Shown here: positions 17,072-26,315 of the stretch, in pieces | Layout: the number at the start of each line of letters is the position of its first letter | Numbering within the stretch: position 1 is the stretch's first letter | Assembly: GCA_003170825.1 (NCBI GenBank) | Contig: PMYL01000050.1 | Span: 44,732-104,123 of the forward strand | Reading direction: 5' to 3' | Length of the DNA: 59,392 nucleotides | Origin: Acidobacteriaceae bacterium | GTDB taxonomy: Bacteria > Acidobacteriota > Terriglobia > Terriglobales > Acidobacteriaceae | Notes under the pieces: model-generated | The model's input: only the letters and a program-made list of their open reading frames with translations | Databases searched by the model: none | What the model was told of the DNA's origin: nothing | Made by a program: the position numbers and the translations under genes

Positions 17072-18325
17072 ATGGTTACGCGATCCACACCACCGGCGGC
17101 TTCAAGCGCGCCCAACTACATTGTTCCGTTCATCACGGTCACCATCCTGTTCGGCATCTTCGGGTTCCTCACCAACCTGAACAGCAATCTGATGCCTCAC
17201 CTGAAGTCGATCTTCGATCTGTCCTACGGACCGGCCATGCTGGCGACGGCGGCGTGGTTCTTTGCTTATCTGGTCTTCTCGGTTCCCAGCGCCAAGCTGA
17301 TTGAAGCCGTGGGCTACAAGCGCACCATGGTGATTTCGCTGTTCATTATGGTGGTGGGCGCGCTGTTGTTCCTCCCGGCGGCCAATCTGATCAGCTTTCC
17401 GCTGTTTTTGACCGCGATCTTTGTGCTGGCGACGGGCGTTACCGCTCTGCAGACCTCGGCCAATCCCTACGTTTCCATCCTTGGCCCCGAGCACAGCGCC
17501 CCCGCGCGGCTGACGCTGGCACAGGCCTTCAACTCCCTGGGCGCGGCCGTGGCTCCCCTGGTGGTGGGCCACTTTATCCTCACCGATCCCAGCAAGGTTG
17601 CCAGCAAGGCGAGCATTGCGCACACGGTGCAAGGGCCCTACATCGCCATTGCCGCCGCGCTGCTGGTGCTGGGCTTTGCGGTGATGTTCATGCACCTGCC
17701 CGCGATCACCCGGACCCAGTCGTTCCGCCCCGGCAAGGACGGCGACCCGTTGCTGGGCCGCAGCATCTGGAGCTACAGGCACACTGTACTGGGCATGGTG
17801 GGCATCTTCTTCTATGTGGGAGTTGAGATCGCCCTGGCCGCGATCGCCATCAGCTACTTCCGGACGCAGGGGATTAGCAGCATCAAGATTGCAACCTCGA
17901 TAGCCTCGCTCTACTTTGTCTTCATCATGGCCGGCCGCTTCCTGGGCAGCTTTCTGATGACCTGGATCAAGGCGGAAAAGCTGCTGTCCATCCTGGGCTT
18001 TCTTGGCGTGGCGCTGCTTTTGGTGTCGATGTTCAGCCATGGCCCGGTCGCCATCTGGAGCCTGGTGCTGTGCGGCGTGGCCAATTCCATCATGTACCCG
18101 AATATCTTTGCGCTGGGCATTGCCGAACTGGGGCCGATGACCAGCGAAGGTTCAGGCGTGATCACCATGGGAAACGTGGGCGGGGCGGTGATTCCCCTCC
18201 TCTTCGGCGCGTTGGCCGACAAGGTTGGGATTCAGTACGCGTTCATCCTGCCGATCATCGGCTACTTCTACGTTGCCTACTATGGCCTGTCCGGGTACAA
18301 GCCCACGCGCGCGGTCAAGGCATAG
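17072..18325 (+). CDS. MFS sugar transporter, FucP/GluP family
   Basis: 417 aa with twelve hydrophobic segments. FGFLTNLNSNLMPHLKSIFDLSYG, the YKRTMVISLF loop and ALQTSANPYVSILGPEHSAPARLTLAQAFNSLGA mark the L-fucose/glucose/galactose:proton symporter branch of the major facilitator superfamily. The exact sugar cannot be inferred. Start with GAAGGA upstream. A strong hairpin follows the gene. A paralogue (~50% by eye) lies at 53285-54535. Confidence 0.9.
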   Translation: MVTRSTPPAASSAPNYIVPFITVTILFGIFGFLTNLNSNLMPHLKSIFDLSYGPAMLATAAWFFAYLVFSVPSAKLIEAVGYKRTMVISLFIMVVGALLFLPAANLISFPLFLTAIFVLATGVTALQTSANPYVSILGPEHSAPARLTLAQAFNSLGAAVAPLVVGHFILTDPSKVASKASIAHTVQGPYIAIAAALLVLGFAVMFMHLPAITRTQSFRPGKDGDPLLGRSIWSYRHTVLGMVGIFFYVGVEIALAAIAISYFRTQGISSIKIATSIASLYFVFIMAGRFLGSFLMTWIKAEKLLSILGFLGVALLLVSMFSHGPVAIWSLVLCGVANSIMYPNIFALGIAELGPMTSEGSGVITMGNVGGAVIPLLFGALADKVGIQYAFILPIIGYFYVAYYGLSGYKPTRAVKA

Positions 18326-18349
18326 GCGGGGATTTTCTGCTGGTTTCAG

Positions 18350-18377
18350 GGCCCTCCGGTTTGCGCCGGAGGGCCTT
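18350..18377 (+). terminator. Hairpin after the FucP-type gene
   Basis: GGCCCTCCGG and CCGGAGGGCC form a 10-bp stem with a 6-nt loop, followed by TTGGCGTTTCT. A similar stem follows the paralogue at 53235-53266. Confidence 0.7.
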
Positions 18378-18501
18378 GGCGTTTCTGGCGAGCCTCCAGG
18401 AGTCTGCCAAGGACAGGCTCATTTCCGGCACGTTTCTGGACTTGCCTCCGCAAGCCTGCGTACAGTGGTCTCAATACCTTGACGATTGCAAGGAGCCGTT
18501 C

Positions 18502-20325
18502 GTGCCGAACCTCACCGCCGTCGATTGGCTGATCATGCTGCTCTACTTCGTCTTTGTGCTGGGCATCGGCTATGCCCTCAAGCGGCACATGAAGACGAGC
18601 AAGGACTTTCTTCAGGCCGGGCGCGCGCTGCCGGCGTGGATCTGCGGGCTGGCGTTCATCGGCGCCAGCCTGGGTGGGCAAGAGGTAATCGGGATGGGCG
18701 CCTCGGGGGCCAAGTACGGCCTGGAGACGGCGCACTTCTACGGCATCGGCGCGATACCGGCGATGGTTTTTGTGGGCCTCTTCATGATGCCGCTCTACTA
18801 CGGGTCGAAGGCGCGCTCGGTGCCCGAGTTTCTGCGCCTGCGGTTCGACGAGAAGACGCGCGCGCTGAACGCCTGCACGTTTGCGGCGATGACGGTCGTC
18901 AGCTCGGGGATATCGATGTACATGATGGCGCGGCTGATGCAGGCGCTGCATGTATTCGACGGGTTTTTCCGCGCGCATGACTGGGCGCCGGAGGGGATAT
19001 TCACTTTCTCGATTGTGCTTTCGGCGGCGATTGTGCTGGCCTATATCCTGCTGGGTGGGCTTACCAGCGCCATCTACAACCATGTGCTGCAGTTCTTCCT
19101 AGTGGTTGCGGGGTTGTTGCCGCTGGTGCTGCTGGGGCTGCGCAATATCGGCGGATGGAGCGGGCTGAAGGCTTCGGTTCCAATCCAATATATGCACGAG
19201 TGGAAGGGCGTGGCCCACGCCGGCGCCAACCCCATGGGGATTGAGGGCATCGGCCTGGGGCTGGGGCTGGGCTTCGTGCTCGGAGCCAGCTATTGGTGCA
19301 CCGACTTCCGGGTGATCCAGACGGCGATGGCATCGAAGAATATGGAATCGGCGCGGCGTGTGCCGCTGATTGCCGCCGTTCCCAGGATGCTGTTTCCGTT
19401 CCTGGTGATATTGCCGGGGTTGCTGGCCATTGGGCTGCCCACGCCGCACACCACAACCGTTACCCACGTGGTGGACGGGGCCATCATTCGCGAGACTACC
19501 GTGGTTTCGGCTCAGGTTGAGGAGGGACGGGGACTGGTTCCGGCCAAGTCCGACCCGGTGACCGGCAAGCCGATGCTCGACGCCAGCGGCCAGCCGCTGC
19601 TGGACTACGACATGGCCACGCCGAACATGCTGCTGCACTTTTTGCCCACCGGCCTGTTGGGGCTGGGGTTGACGGCGCTGCTGGCCACCTTGATGAGCGG
19701 CATGGCCGCCAATGCGACGGCTTTCAACACGGTGTTTACGTACGATCTTTACCAGTCGTACATTCACAAAGGCGGGAGCGACCGGCATTATCTGGCGGTG
19801 GGACGATGGGCCACGGTGGGCGGCATTCTGCTGTCCATCGGAACGGCGTATGCGGCCATCCACTTCAACAACATCATGGACACGCTGCTGCTGGTCTTCA
19901 GCTTTGTGAATGCGCCGCTGTTCGCCACGTTTCTGCTGGGCATGTTCTGGAAGCGGGCCACGGGGCACGGCGCGTTTTCCGGGCTGATTGCGGGCACCGC
20001 GACGGCCATGCTGCACCACGGGCTGACGCTGCCGATCGAGGCGCGGCCCGGCATTCACGGGGGATGGATTGCGGTGCTGCACCACTATCCCAGCGATATG
20101 GCGCAGAACTTCTGGACGGCGATCTTCGCGTTCAGCGCCAACCTGATTGTGACGGTAGTGGTGAGTTACTGCACCAAGGCCAAACCGGAGGCGGAACTGG
20201 TGGGGCTGGTTCATTCCCTGACGCCGAAGCCGGAGCGCGCGCACACCACGTGGTGGAAGCGGCCCGAGGCGCTGGCAGTGGCCGTTCTGCTGGGCGCGGT
20301 TGCCCTGAACATTTTCTTGTACTGA
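18502..20325 (+). CDS. Sodium:solute symporter (SSS family)
   Basis: 607 aa, 13-14 hydrophobic segments. VDWLIMLLYFVFVLGIGYALK opens the protein, then SKDFLQAGRALPAWICG and GASLGGQEVIGMGASGAKYG, the conserved first-helix Na+ region of SLC5-like carriers. RSVPEFLRLRFDEKTRALNA and GLGLTALLATLMSGMAANATAFNTV follow. Members of this branch are often sugar carriers; substrate not assignable. The start is GTG at 18502 with AAGGAG 6 nt upstream; the frame is open to 18070, but that overlaps the MFS gene. Confidence 0.9.
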   Translation: MPNLTAVDWLIMLLYFVFVLGIGYALKRHMKTSKDFLQAGRALPAWICGLAFIGASLGGQEVIGMGASGAKYGLETAHFYGIGAIPAMVFVGLFMMPLYYGSKARSVPEFLRLRFDEKTRALNACTFAAMTVVSSGISMYMMARLMQALHVFDGFFRAHDWAPEGIFTFSIVLSAAIVLAYILLGGLTSAIYNHVLQFFLVVAGLLPLVLLGLRNIGGWSGLKASVPIQYMHEWKGVAHAGANPMGIEGIGLGLGLGFVLGASYWCTDFRVIQTAMASKNMESARRVPLIAAVPRMLFPFLVILPGLLAIGLPTPHTTTVTHVVDGAIIRETTVVSAQVEEGRGLVPAKSDPVTGKPMLDASGQPLLDYDMATPNMLLHFLPTGLLGLGLTALLATLMSGMAANATAFNTVFTYDLYQSYIHKGGSDRHYLAVGRWATVGGILLSIGTAYAAIHFNNIMDTLLLVFSFVNAPLFATFLLGMFWKRATGHGAFSGLIAGTATAMLHHGLTLPIEARPGIHGGWIAVLHHYPSDMAQNFWTAIFAFSANLIVTVVVSYCTKAKPEAELVGLVHSLTPKPERAHTTWWKRPEALAVAVLLGAVALNIFLY

Positions 20326-20383
20326 GGATTCGACCTGGCTCGCGGGCGGCTGGGCCTGCGAGCGGCTGGGATAGGGGAGAGCG

Positions 20384-20641
20384 ATGAGTCTCGATTTGCG
20401 CATTCCGATGGGATTGATGTTCACGCTGGCCGGCATGATCCTCAGCGCGTTCGGGCTGTCCACCAGGGGCAACGTGGCCCTCTATGCCAAGAGCCTGGGC
20501 ATCGACGCGAATCTGTGGTGGGGGCTGGTGCTGCTGGTCTTCGGGGTGACGATGCTGCTGCTGGGCCAGCGCGGGCAGAGGCGGATTGAGAAGGAACGCC
20601 AGTTGCCGCCGGCAAAAGGAGAAGCGCGGCGGGGACACTGA
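20384..20641 (+). CDS. Small membrane protein of unknown function
   Basis: 85 aa with two hydrophobic segments (LMFTLAGMILSAFGLS and WWGLVLLVFGVTMLLLG) and a basic tail. GGGGAG precedes the ATG. It lies 58 bp after the symporter gene and is probably co-transcribed, so an accessory role to transport is possible but unsupported. Confidence 0.65.
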   Translation: MSLDLRIPMGLMFTLAGMILSAFGLSTRGNVALYAKSLGIDANLWWGLVLLVFGVTMLLLGQRGQRRIEKERQLPPAKGEARRGH

Positions 20642-20844
20642 AAGACAGGGAACAGCGAGTCAGCTTGTCAGCAAGTCGGCGTTGTGCAGGTGGCGCGCAC
20701 AGTATGCTCTTGACAACCTGAGACAGGGTTCGAGCATTTCATCTGATCTCTGCCACTCAAGCGGTTCAATCCGGGAGCCTTATCCTCGCTGAACCGGAGA
20801 TTGATACGCCCTTCATTTATTTGCCGGTACACTTATAGATAGAG

Positions 20845-23322
20845 ATGAAGCGAAGAACGATTGAACATTACGAGATTCTCCGCCGGCTGGGCGCCGGGGG
20901 TAGCGGCGTGGTCTACCTGGCCAACGACACGCTCCTTCAGCGTCCGGTGGTGCTGAAGATTCTGCGCGCGGGGCAGCTTTCGGCCGCGCAGATGCGCTCG
21001 ACGGTGCTGCGCGAGGCGCGGCTTGCCTCAGCCATCGAGCATCCCAACGTCTGCGCCATCTACGAGGTGGGCGAAAGCGGCGACGAGGGCTACATCGTGA
21101 TGCAGTATGTGCCCGGCGAAAACCTGGACACGCTGATCGCGAGGGGGCCGGCCAGCCTGCAATTGGTGCTCTCGGTGGGCATACAGATCGCCGACGGCCT
21201 GCAGGCCGCGCACACGCTGGGCATCTTCCATCGCGACCTGAAGCCGATGAACGTGATGCTGACCGACGGGGGCCTGGTGAAGATTCTGGACTTCGGCCTG
21301 GCGCGGCGGCTGCCGCCCGAGGACGCCAGCTTCGATCCCTCGAAGCCGGCGCTGGCCAAGGATGCGTCCGTGGCGGCCACCTACACGGCGCGCGGCGGGA
21401 CCATCCGCTACATGGCGCCAGAGCAGTTTGTTACCGGGCAGTCGAGCGTGCAGTCCGACGTGTGGGCGCTGGGCGTGATCCTTTACCAACTGGCCAGCGG
21501 CCGGCATCCGTTTGTTCGTCCCGAGACCGAGGACTTCCAGGCCATCCACGCGATCCAGTACGACAGTCCGGAGGATCTGAGCGAAATCGTTCCGGGGATC
21601 TCGGCGGAGCTGAAGAGCGTGATCGCTACGTGCCTGGAAAAGATTCCAGGGTCGCGTTACGCCTCGGCCGCCGAGGTGCGCGAGGCGCTGAAGACGATCA
21701 TGAAGGCGCTGCGGATTGAGACCGGGATTATTCCCGGCGATGCGGCGGCCAACCTGCCCACGACGGGCGCAGAGGCGCAAAAGCGGAATACGGGGTTTCT
21801 GTCGATGCTGGCGGAGCGGTTCCGCGAGTCGGCTAGCGACCGTGCGCCGCAAAATTCCCTGGTGGTGCTGCCGTTCACCAATCTGGGCGCAACGGAGGTG
21901 GCTCCGCTATATGGGTTTGCGCTGGCCGACGCGATTGCGGCGCGGCTGGCGCGGATTCCGGCCCTGGTTGTCCGGCCGTCGAGCACGCTGATGCCGCTGC
22001 CGATTGCGCAGATGGATCCTCTATCGGTTGGGCAAAAGCTGCTGGTCTCGTTTGTGCTGGCGGGCAACTTTCTGCGCTCCGATGAGGGATTCGATCTGAA
22101 CTGGCAACTGCTGGACGTGGGCTCGCAGAGCGTGCGCTCGGGAGGCGCCATTCGCGTGGCTTCGCTGGATTTGATTGCGGTGCAGACCGAGATTTCGAAT
22201 GAGGTGTTTGCAGCGCTGCACGGCCTGAGCGCCGGAGACCAGATCGACGCGCCGCGGCCCGGAACCGGATCTGGCTCCAGGGACGCCTCGCTGCCCGGAC
22301 CGGTCAGCGAAGAGTATCTGCAGGCGCGGGCGCTGCTGAGTTCGTTCATGGTGCGCACCGGCTCGCGCGCGGACCTTGACCGCGCACATGCGCTGTTTAC
22401 GAACGTGACGGCGGCCGATCCCGAGTTTGCAGCGGGTTGGTGCGGGCTGGGGATCGCCGAGCTGCAATATGTGCGCCACGGCTTTGGCGGGCAGATTCAC
22501 GTGATGCGCGCGCGGCGCTCGTTTGACGAGGCGTTGAAACTGGACCCGGCTTCGACCGAGGCCAATCTCTATCGCATTTACATGCTTCTGTCGCGCGGCG
22601 AGAAGGAGTCGGCGCGGCACGGCATCGCCAACCTGCTGGCTGGAGCCGCCAACGACTGGAATGTGCACATGGTGGCGGGCATGGCGCTGCGCGGCGACGG
22701 CATGTACGAGGAAGCGCTCACCGAGTTCAGCCGTTCCCTCAAGCTGAATCCCGCCAATGCGCCGATTCTCTACAACCACCGCGCGCGTGTTTACCACTAT
22801 CAGAATCAGATCGAACTGGCCGGCGACGAGCTGGAGAAAGGCCTGGCGCTGGAGCCGCGCCACCCGCTGCTGCGGACTTCAGCAGGCTACCAGCAGATGA
22901 GGCTGGGCAACCTGAGCGCGGCCATTGCAATTCTGGAAGGCGTGGTCCGCGATGACGATTCGCTGCGTATCGCCGTTCCCACGCTGGCGTTGTGTTACGT
23001 GCAGGCGGGCGAGCGGGAGCGGGCCGCGGCGCTGTTGAAGGACGATACCTTGGCTGCTGCCGAAGCGGATAGCGAGATGGCTTACCGGCTGGCTACTTAC
23101 TTTGCCGTCGAGGGCGACTCCAGCGAAGCGCTGCACTGGTTGCGGCGGGCAATCTACCTGGGCAATGAGAATTATCCCTGGTTCCAGAAGAATCCGGCGT
23201 GGAACAACCTGCGCGCCAACGCCGACTTCGAGCGGATTTTGGAGGATTTGAAGAAGGGGTTCCGCAAGAATCAGAAGACCTGGAAGCGGCTGCTGGAACA
23301 GGTGCCTCCGGACGGGGAGTGA
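20845..23322 (+). CDS. Ser/Thr protein kinase with FlgO/TolB-like and TPR regions
   Basis: 825 aa. Kinase domain in residues ~1-290: glycine loop LGAGGSGVVYLA, VLKIL lysine, HRDLKPMNVML catalytic loop, KILDFGLARR, and MAPEQF. Residues ~345-420 (NSLVVLPFTNLG, LADAIAARLARIPALVVRPS) resemble the FlgO/TolB-like domain found in many bacterial kinase and regulator fusions. The rest is TPR-type helical repeats (AGWCGLGIAEL, LKLNPANAPILYNHRARVY, EKGLALEPRHPLL). No membrane segment is visible, so it is likely cytosolic. A TACACT box 11 nt before the ATG suggests a very short leader. Confidence 0.92.
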   Translation: MKRRTIEHYEILRRLGAGGSGVVYLANDTLLQRPVVLKILRAGQLSAAQMRSTVLREARLASAIEHPNVCAIYEVGESGDEGYIVMQYVPGENLDTLIARGPASLQLVLSVGIQIADGLQAAHTLGIFHRDLKPMNVMLTDGGLVKILDFGLARRLPPEDASFDPSKPALAKDASVAATYTARGGTIRYMAPEQFVTGQSSVQSDVWALGVILYQLASGRHPFVRPETEDFQAIHAIQYDSPEDLSEIVPGISAELKSVIATCLEKIPGSRYASAAEVREALKTIMKALRIETGIIPGDAAANLPTTGAEAQKRNTGFLSMLAERFRESASDRAPQNSLVVLPFTNLGATEVAPLYGFALADAIAARLARIPALVVRPSSTLMPLPIAQMDPLSVGQKLLVSFVLAGNFLRSDEGFDLNWQLLDVGSQSVRSGGAIRVASLDLIAVQTEISNEVFAALHGLSAGDQIDAPRPGTGSGSRDASLPGPVSEEYLQARALLSSFMVRTGSRADLDRAHALFTNVTAADPEFAAGWCGLGIAELQYVRHGFGGQIHVMRARRSFDEALKLDPASTEANLYRIYMLLSRGEKESARHGIANLLAGAANDWNVHMVAGMALRGDGMYEEALTEFSRSLKLNPANAPILYNHRARVYHYQNQIELAGDELEKGLALEPRHPLLRTSAGYQQMRLGNLSAAIAILEGVVRDDDSLRIAVPTLALCYVQAGERERAAALLKDDTLAAAEADSEMAYRLATYFAVEGDSSEALHWLRRAIYLGNENYPWFQKNPAWNNLRANADFERILEDLKKGFRKNQKTWKRLLEQVPPDGE

Positions 23323-23478
23323 GGGTTTGTTGACGAGAAGGCGATTTGCGCCAACTGAGACGCCCGGAGCATGCCTCCCGTGTCTGAGTCGCCGACTATC
23401 CCGGACCGCCTGAACGGTTCGGCCCTGTTGTTCCTTTTGCAGTTTATTTAAGAATTTGGAAGAGCCTGGAAGGATGGC

Positions 23479-23553
23479 TGGTAGCGCTACCGGGAATTGA
23501 ACCCGGGTTTTAAGATTGAGAATCTCACGTCCTAACCCCTAGACGATAGCGCC
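23479..23553 (-). tRNA. tRNA-Glu (anticodon CTC)
   Basis: Cloverleaf on the minus strand: acceptor GGCGCTA/TAGCGCT (one G-U), D arm GTC...GGAC, anticodon stem TGAGA/TCTTA around loop TTCTCAA, T arm CCGGG-TTCAATT-CCCGG, and an encoded CCA end. The remaining bases of the 23323-23646 gap show nothing else. Confidence 0.93.
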
Positions 23554-23646
23554 ACACAATTGCGGGGGGCAGCCGTCGCCGGCCACTCACTTACTCTAAC
23601 AAAAATCCGGTCTGGTGCCAAAGGGCGCCGGCGGCTGAGCCGAGGT

Positions 23647-23943
23647 CTACGCGCTCCGGTGAATGGCTTCCCCGAGCAGAGCAGAAATGACCTCATCGCC
23701 AACCCCATGCCGGCGCAGGCTCTCCTCCAGCGCCTGCATGCCCGGGTTCTCCAGACGGGCCAGATCCTTGCGCAAACCCTGGCCAATGTAGGCGCGCATC
23801 AGCGGCTGATAGCCGGAGAAGCCCAGCTTGGGCGCCACTTCCTTGAGGTCGTCGATCACATCCTCGGGAACCCTCATGCTGATCGTGGCCATGGGCCGGT
23901 CAGGCCGCAGTCGTTGCTCAATGCGTTCAGAGTTGGTCTTCAT
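23647..23943 (-). CDS. Ribbon-helix-helix-type protein, BrnA/CopG-like
   Basis: 98 aa. ATISMRVPEDVIDDLKEVA is a typical ribbon-helix-helix start, followed by GYQPLMRAYIGQGLRKDLAR as in BrnA-type antitoxins. No BrnT-like toxin is adjacent: the next gene upstream encodes a membrane protein. It could be an orphan antitoxin or a small regulator. Start at 23943; an earlier ATG at 23958 overlaps the neighbour. Confidence 0.6.
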   Translation of the reverse strand: MKTNSERIEQRLRPDRPMATISMRVPEDVIDDLKEVAPKLGFSGYQPLMRAYIGQGLRKDLARLENPGMQALEESLRRHGVGDEVISALLGEAIHRSA

Positions 23944-23954
23944 AGGCGCTCCGT

Positions 23955-24164
23955 TCAATCCTGCGACCGCAAGCGGGCACGCACGAAGCTGGCAATCAGC
24001 CCGAGAACTCCCGCTCCGAGCAAAATTTTGGCTTCGGTCGGATGACCCTGCATAACGAGGTAGACAAATCCACCCAGCACCAAAATCAACGCCAAGGCCG
24101 CGATTCCGAGCGCCATCGCCGCATAGACAAATTCGCGCCGAAGTTCACGGTTCCGGACCTGCAA
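23955..24164 (-). CDS. DUF2335-like membrane protein, 5' end uncertain
   Basis: The annotated part (69 aa from TTG at 24164) has two hydrophobic stretches and the GHPTEAKILLGAGVLGL motif of DUF2335. The same frame stays open upstream to about 24240 and encodes VPSPEQLQRYGAVDPELP, which resembles the usual DUF2335 N-terminus (P-x-P-x-x-L-x-x-Y). No standard start lies there, and a TAG closes the frame just before. Either a non-standard start, a frameshift with the preceding gene, or a decayed 5' end is possible. Confidence 0.5.
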   Translation of the reverse strand: MQVRNRELRREFVYAAMALGIAALALILVLGGFVYLVMQGHPTEAKILLGAGVLGLIASFVRARLRSQD

Positions 24165-24213
24165 TACAAGTGCGGGAAGTTCTGGATCGACGGCGCCATA
24201 TCGTTGGAGTTGT

Positions 24214-24525
24214 TCAGGGCTTGGAACGAGAGAAACTTGCTATTTTGCCATCCAGAGTTTTGGCCTCCCTCTTTAGTCTTGCGCCTATACGGACCAATGC
24301 ATCCTTGAACTCCGACTTCAGCATTAGCTGCACAGCGGCTATTTGCTGTGCACGGAACGCAGCCATCAGCAAAGCATAGTATTCCGGATGCGTCTCATCA
24401 GGTGAACGCCCATCCACAAGCTCCGTCGGCGCTCCCGGACGCCGCAGCTTACCGAAGAGGGCCGCCCCGGTGATTCCGTCAAGAAAGGAATCGGTCATAA
24501 TGTCGAGGATTCTAGATGCTGCCAT
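24214..24525 (-). CDS. Hypothetical protein upstream of the DUF2335-like gene
   Basis: 103 aa, not recognised. Mixed helical composition with a basic C-terminus (KREAKTLDGKIASFSRSKP). GGAGGA lies about 6 nt before the ATG, which supports translation. Its 3' end overlaps the open part of the DUF2335-like frame, so the two may be one frameshifted gene. Confidence 0.5.
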   Translation of the reverse strand: MAASRILDIMTDSFLDGITGAALFGKLRRPGAPTELVDGRSPDETHPEYYALLMAAFRAQQIAAVQLMLKSEFKDALVRIGARLKREAKTLDGKIASFSRSKP

Positions 24526-24601
24526 CGAACCGTCCTCCCATTCCGCCTGGATGGACCAACAGTTCAGTTTACCACTTTATGAAAAGATCGCGCCGCCGCC
24601 C

Positions 24602-24877
24602 TCAGATCCCCAGCTTGCGCACTTCATCGTTATAGTACTTGCGATACAGAATCTCCCACTCCTGGGAGCCTTCCAGGATGATCTTGCGCTGGTTTGCGAT
24701 CTTGGTGCGGGCGGCGGTGTCGATTCCGGCCTCCTGGGTCAACAGGGCTGTGAGCGCCTTGCGCGCCTCCTGGCGAATCGTGTTGCGGTCCTCCAGAAAG
24801 CCGACCTGGTCGATCTCGGCCAGGGTGTCGGCCACGGTGTGGGCCAGCTTGTTGAGCTTGTCGGGGCTGATCCTCAT
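24602..24877 (-). CDS. DUF507 protein (second of pair)
   Basis: 91 aa. MRISPDKLNKLAHTVADTL and EWEILYRKYYNDEVRKLGI match DUF507. Function unknown. Its ATG overlaps the stop of the other DUF507 gene by 4 nt, so the pair is translationally coupled and probably forms a heteromer. Confidence 0.85.
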   Translation of the reverse strand: MRISPDKLNKLAHTVADTLAEIDQVGFLEDRNTIRQEARKALTALLTQEAGIDTAARTKIANQRKIILEGSQEWEILYRKYYNDEVRKLGI

Positions 24878-25152
24878 AGCACCGCCTTGTACTTCTTGGC
24901 CAGCTCGGTCTTCACCTTCTTGAACATCTCGGCATATTGCGCGCCGGTCTTCCGCATCTCCTCGGAATACGCGTCCAGAATCACGCGCACCTCCTCGTTG
25001 ATGCGGTCTTCCAGGGATATCTCCTCGATCAGCCCCCCGGTGACGCGCGCTTCCACCACCTTCAAGTCGCTGGTGGCGATCATCTTGGCGTCGATGAGAT
25101 GCTTGACCGTGCGGCGGGCCAGATACCCGATGTAATCGCGGGAAAAAATCAT
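24874..25152 (-). CDS. DUF507 protein (first of pair)
   Basis: 92 aa. MIFSRDYIGYLARRTVKHLI, the LEDRINEEVRVILDAYSEEM helix and the basic end KKVKTELAKKYKAVL are typical DUF507. It leads the two-gene unit. Confidence 0.85.
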   Translation of the reverse strand: MIFSRDYIGYLARRTVKHLIDAKMIATSDLKVVEARVTGGLIEEISLEDRINEEVRVILDAYSEEMRKTGAQYAEMFKKVKTELAKKYKAVL

Positions 25153-25212
25153 GGGCTAAGGCTCAGGATACTGCATCTGCCCACCCGCTGTACACCGGCC
25201 GCCGAACCCGCC

Positions 25213-25725
25213 TCAAAACCTCACATTGAAGCTGAGGCTCGCAGTCCCGCCCGGAGCCGGATAAGCCACGCCGATCCCCTCCTGCCTGCTCACCGGCACA
25301 GCCACCGCGCCCGGACCGCTCACGGCCCCGCTCACAACATCGATCTCATAGCTCAGCACCGCGCCGCCCTGTGCCCCGCTTTGAGCATTGTTCGCTGCCC
25401 AGGAGAACGGAATCTGCACCGTGCAGTTGGCCCAGTATCCGGTGACCCTGGAGCCGCTCAGCGTGGCCAAGCCGCTCATGACCGGAACCGCCTCAAGTTT
25501 AAGGTTTTCGAGCGTCGGCGCGTTGGGCACGGCCTTCGCTTTGCAGAGGATGATCGCGCCGGGAGCCAGAGTCGAGCCCGCGTTCACCGTGAAGGTGACC
25601 GAATAGACCCCGCTGAGCGCCACCGGGGCTGCTCCGCCGCGCGTGTCCGCAGCCGGAGCAGCCCCCGCAGCAGCGGATGCCAGGAGCGCTGCCAGCAGAG
25701 TCTGGGAGATTCGCGCGCGCTTCAT
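25213..25725 (-). CDS. Secreted protein of unknown function
   Basis: 170 aa with a clear signal peptide (RISQTLLAALLASAAAGAAPAA). The mature part is rich in Ala, Gly, Ser and Val with two cysteines about 52 residues apart (IILCKAK and WANCTV), which could form a disulphide. It appears to be an all-beta extracytoplasmic protein. No family recognised. Confidence 0.6.
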   Translation of the reverse strand: MKRARISQTLLAALLASAAAGAAPAADTRGGAAPVALSGVYSVTFTVNAGSTLAPGAIILCKAKAVPNAPTLENLKLEAVPVMSGLATLSGSRVTGYWANCTVQIPFSWAANNAQSGAQGGAVLSYEIDVVSGAVSGPGAVAVPVSRQEGIGVAYPAPGGTASLSFNVRF

Positions 25726-25834
25726 GGGGTCCTCCGCACTCTGTCTATCGGACCCCAGTACACGAAAATGAGGCGGAGAAGCGTCGGAAGCCTTGCGGAT
25801 AGGTTACGAAAGGGATGTGCCGCCTGACCGGCAC

Positions 25835-26185
25835 TCAACTCCGGTGCGGGCAGGTCTTTGTATTCAGGCACTCTTCGGCCACCCGCAGCCGCTCCACCGG
25901 CCGACCGCCCACCAGGTGCTCGGCCACGATCGCCTCCGCATCTTCGGGCCGCACGTTGCCGTACCAAACCGCCTCGGGGTAGACCACCACCGTCGGGCCG
26001 TGCTCGCACTGGTCCAGGCAGCCCGACTTGTTGATGCGCACCCTCGTCTCCAGCCCTGCAGCCTTCGACAATTGCTGCAACCGGGTGTGCAGCTCGCTCT
26101 TTCCATCGGCGGTGCAGGACGGCCGTGGCGCATCCGCGGGGCGGATGTTGTGGCAGACAAAGACGTGGCGTTCAAACGTGGGCAA
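25835..26185 (-). CDS. Thioredoxin-like [2Fe-2S] ferredoxin
   Basis: About 116 aa. HVFVCHNIRP, a second Cys (RPSCTADGK), and KSGCLDQCEHGPTVVVYPE with two more cysteines give the four-Cys pattern of the Aquifex-type thioredoxin-like ferredoxin. VWYGNVRPEDAEAIVAEHL is the typical C-terminal region. It probably carries electrons, partner unknown. TTG at 26185 with GAGGA 7 nt upstream is preferred; the frame opens at 26293, but the extra ~36 residues lack family similarity. Confidence 0.85.
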   Translation of the reverse strand: MPTFERHVFVCHNIRPADAPRPSCTADGKSELHTRLQQLSKAAGLETRVRINKSGCLDQCEHGPTVVVYPEAVWYGNVRPEDAEAIVAEHLVGGRPVERLRVAEECLNTKTCPHRS

Positions 26186-26315
26186 GCAGCGATCCTCCTC
26201 AATCCAGATGCTTCCAGAGTAAAGCCACGGCCTGCTGTCTTCAGCCCCCGGCCCTGAAGTTTCCACAATCCTCCCGCACCCACCCGCCCGCATCTGCGAA
26301 AATGATTACTTGACT

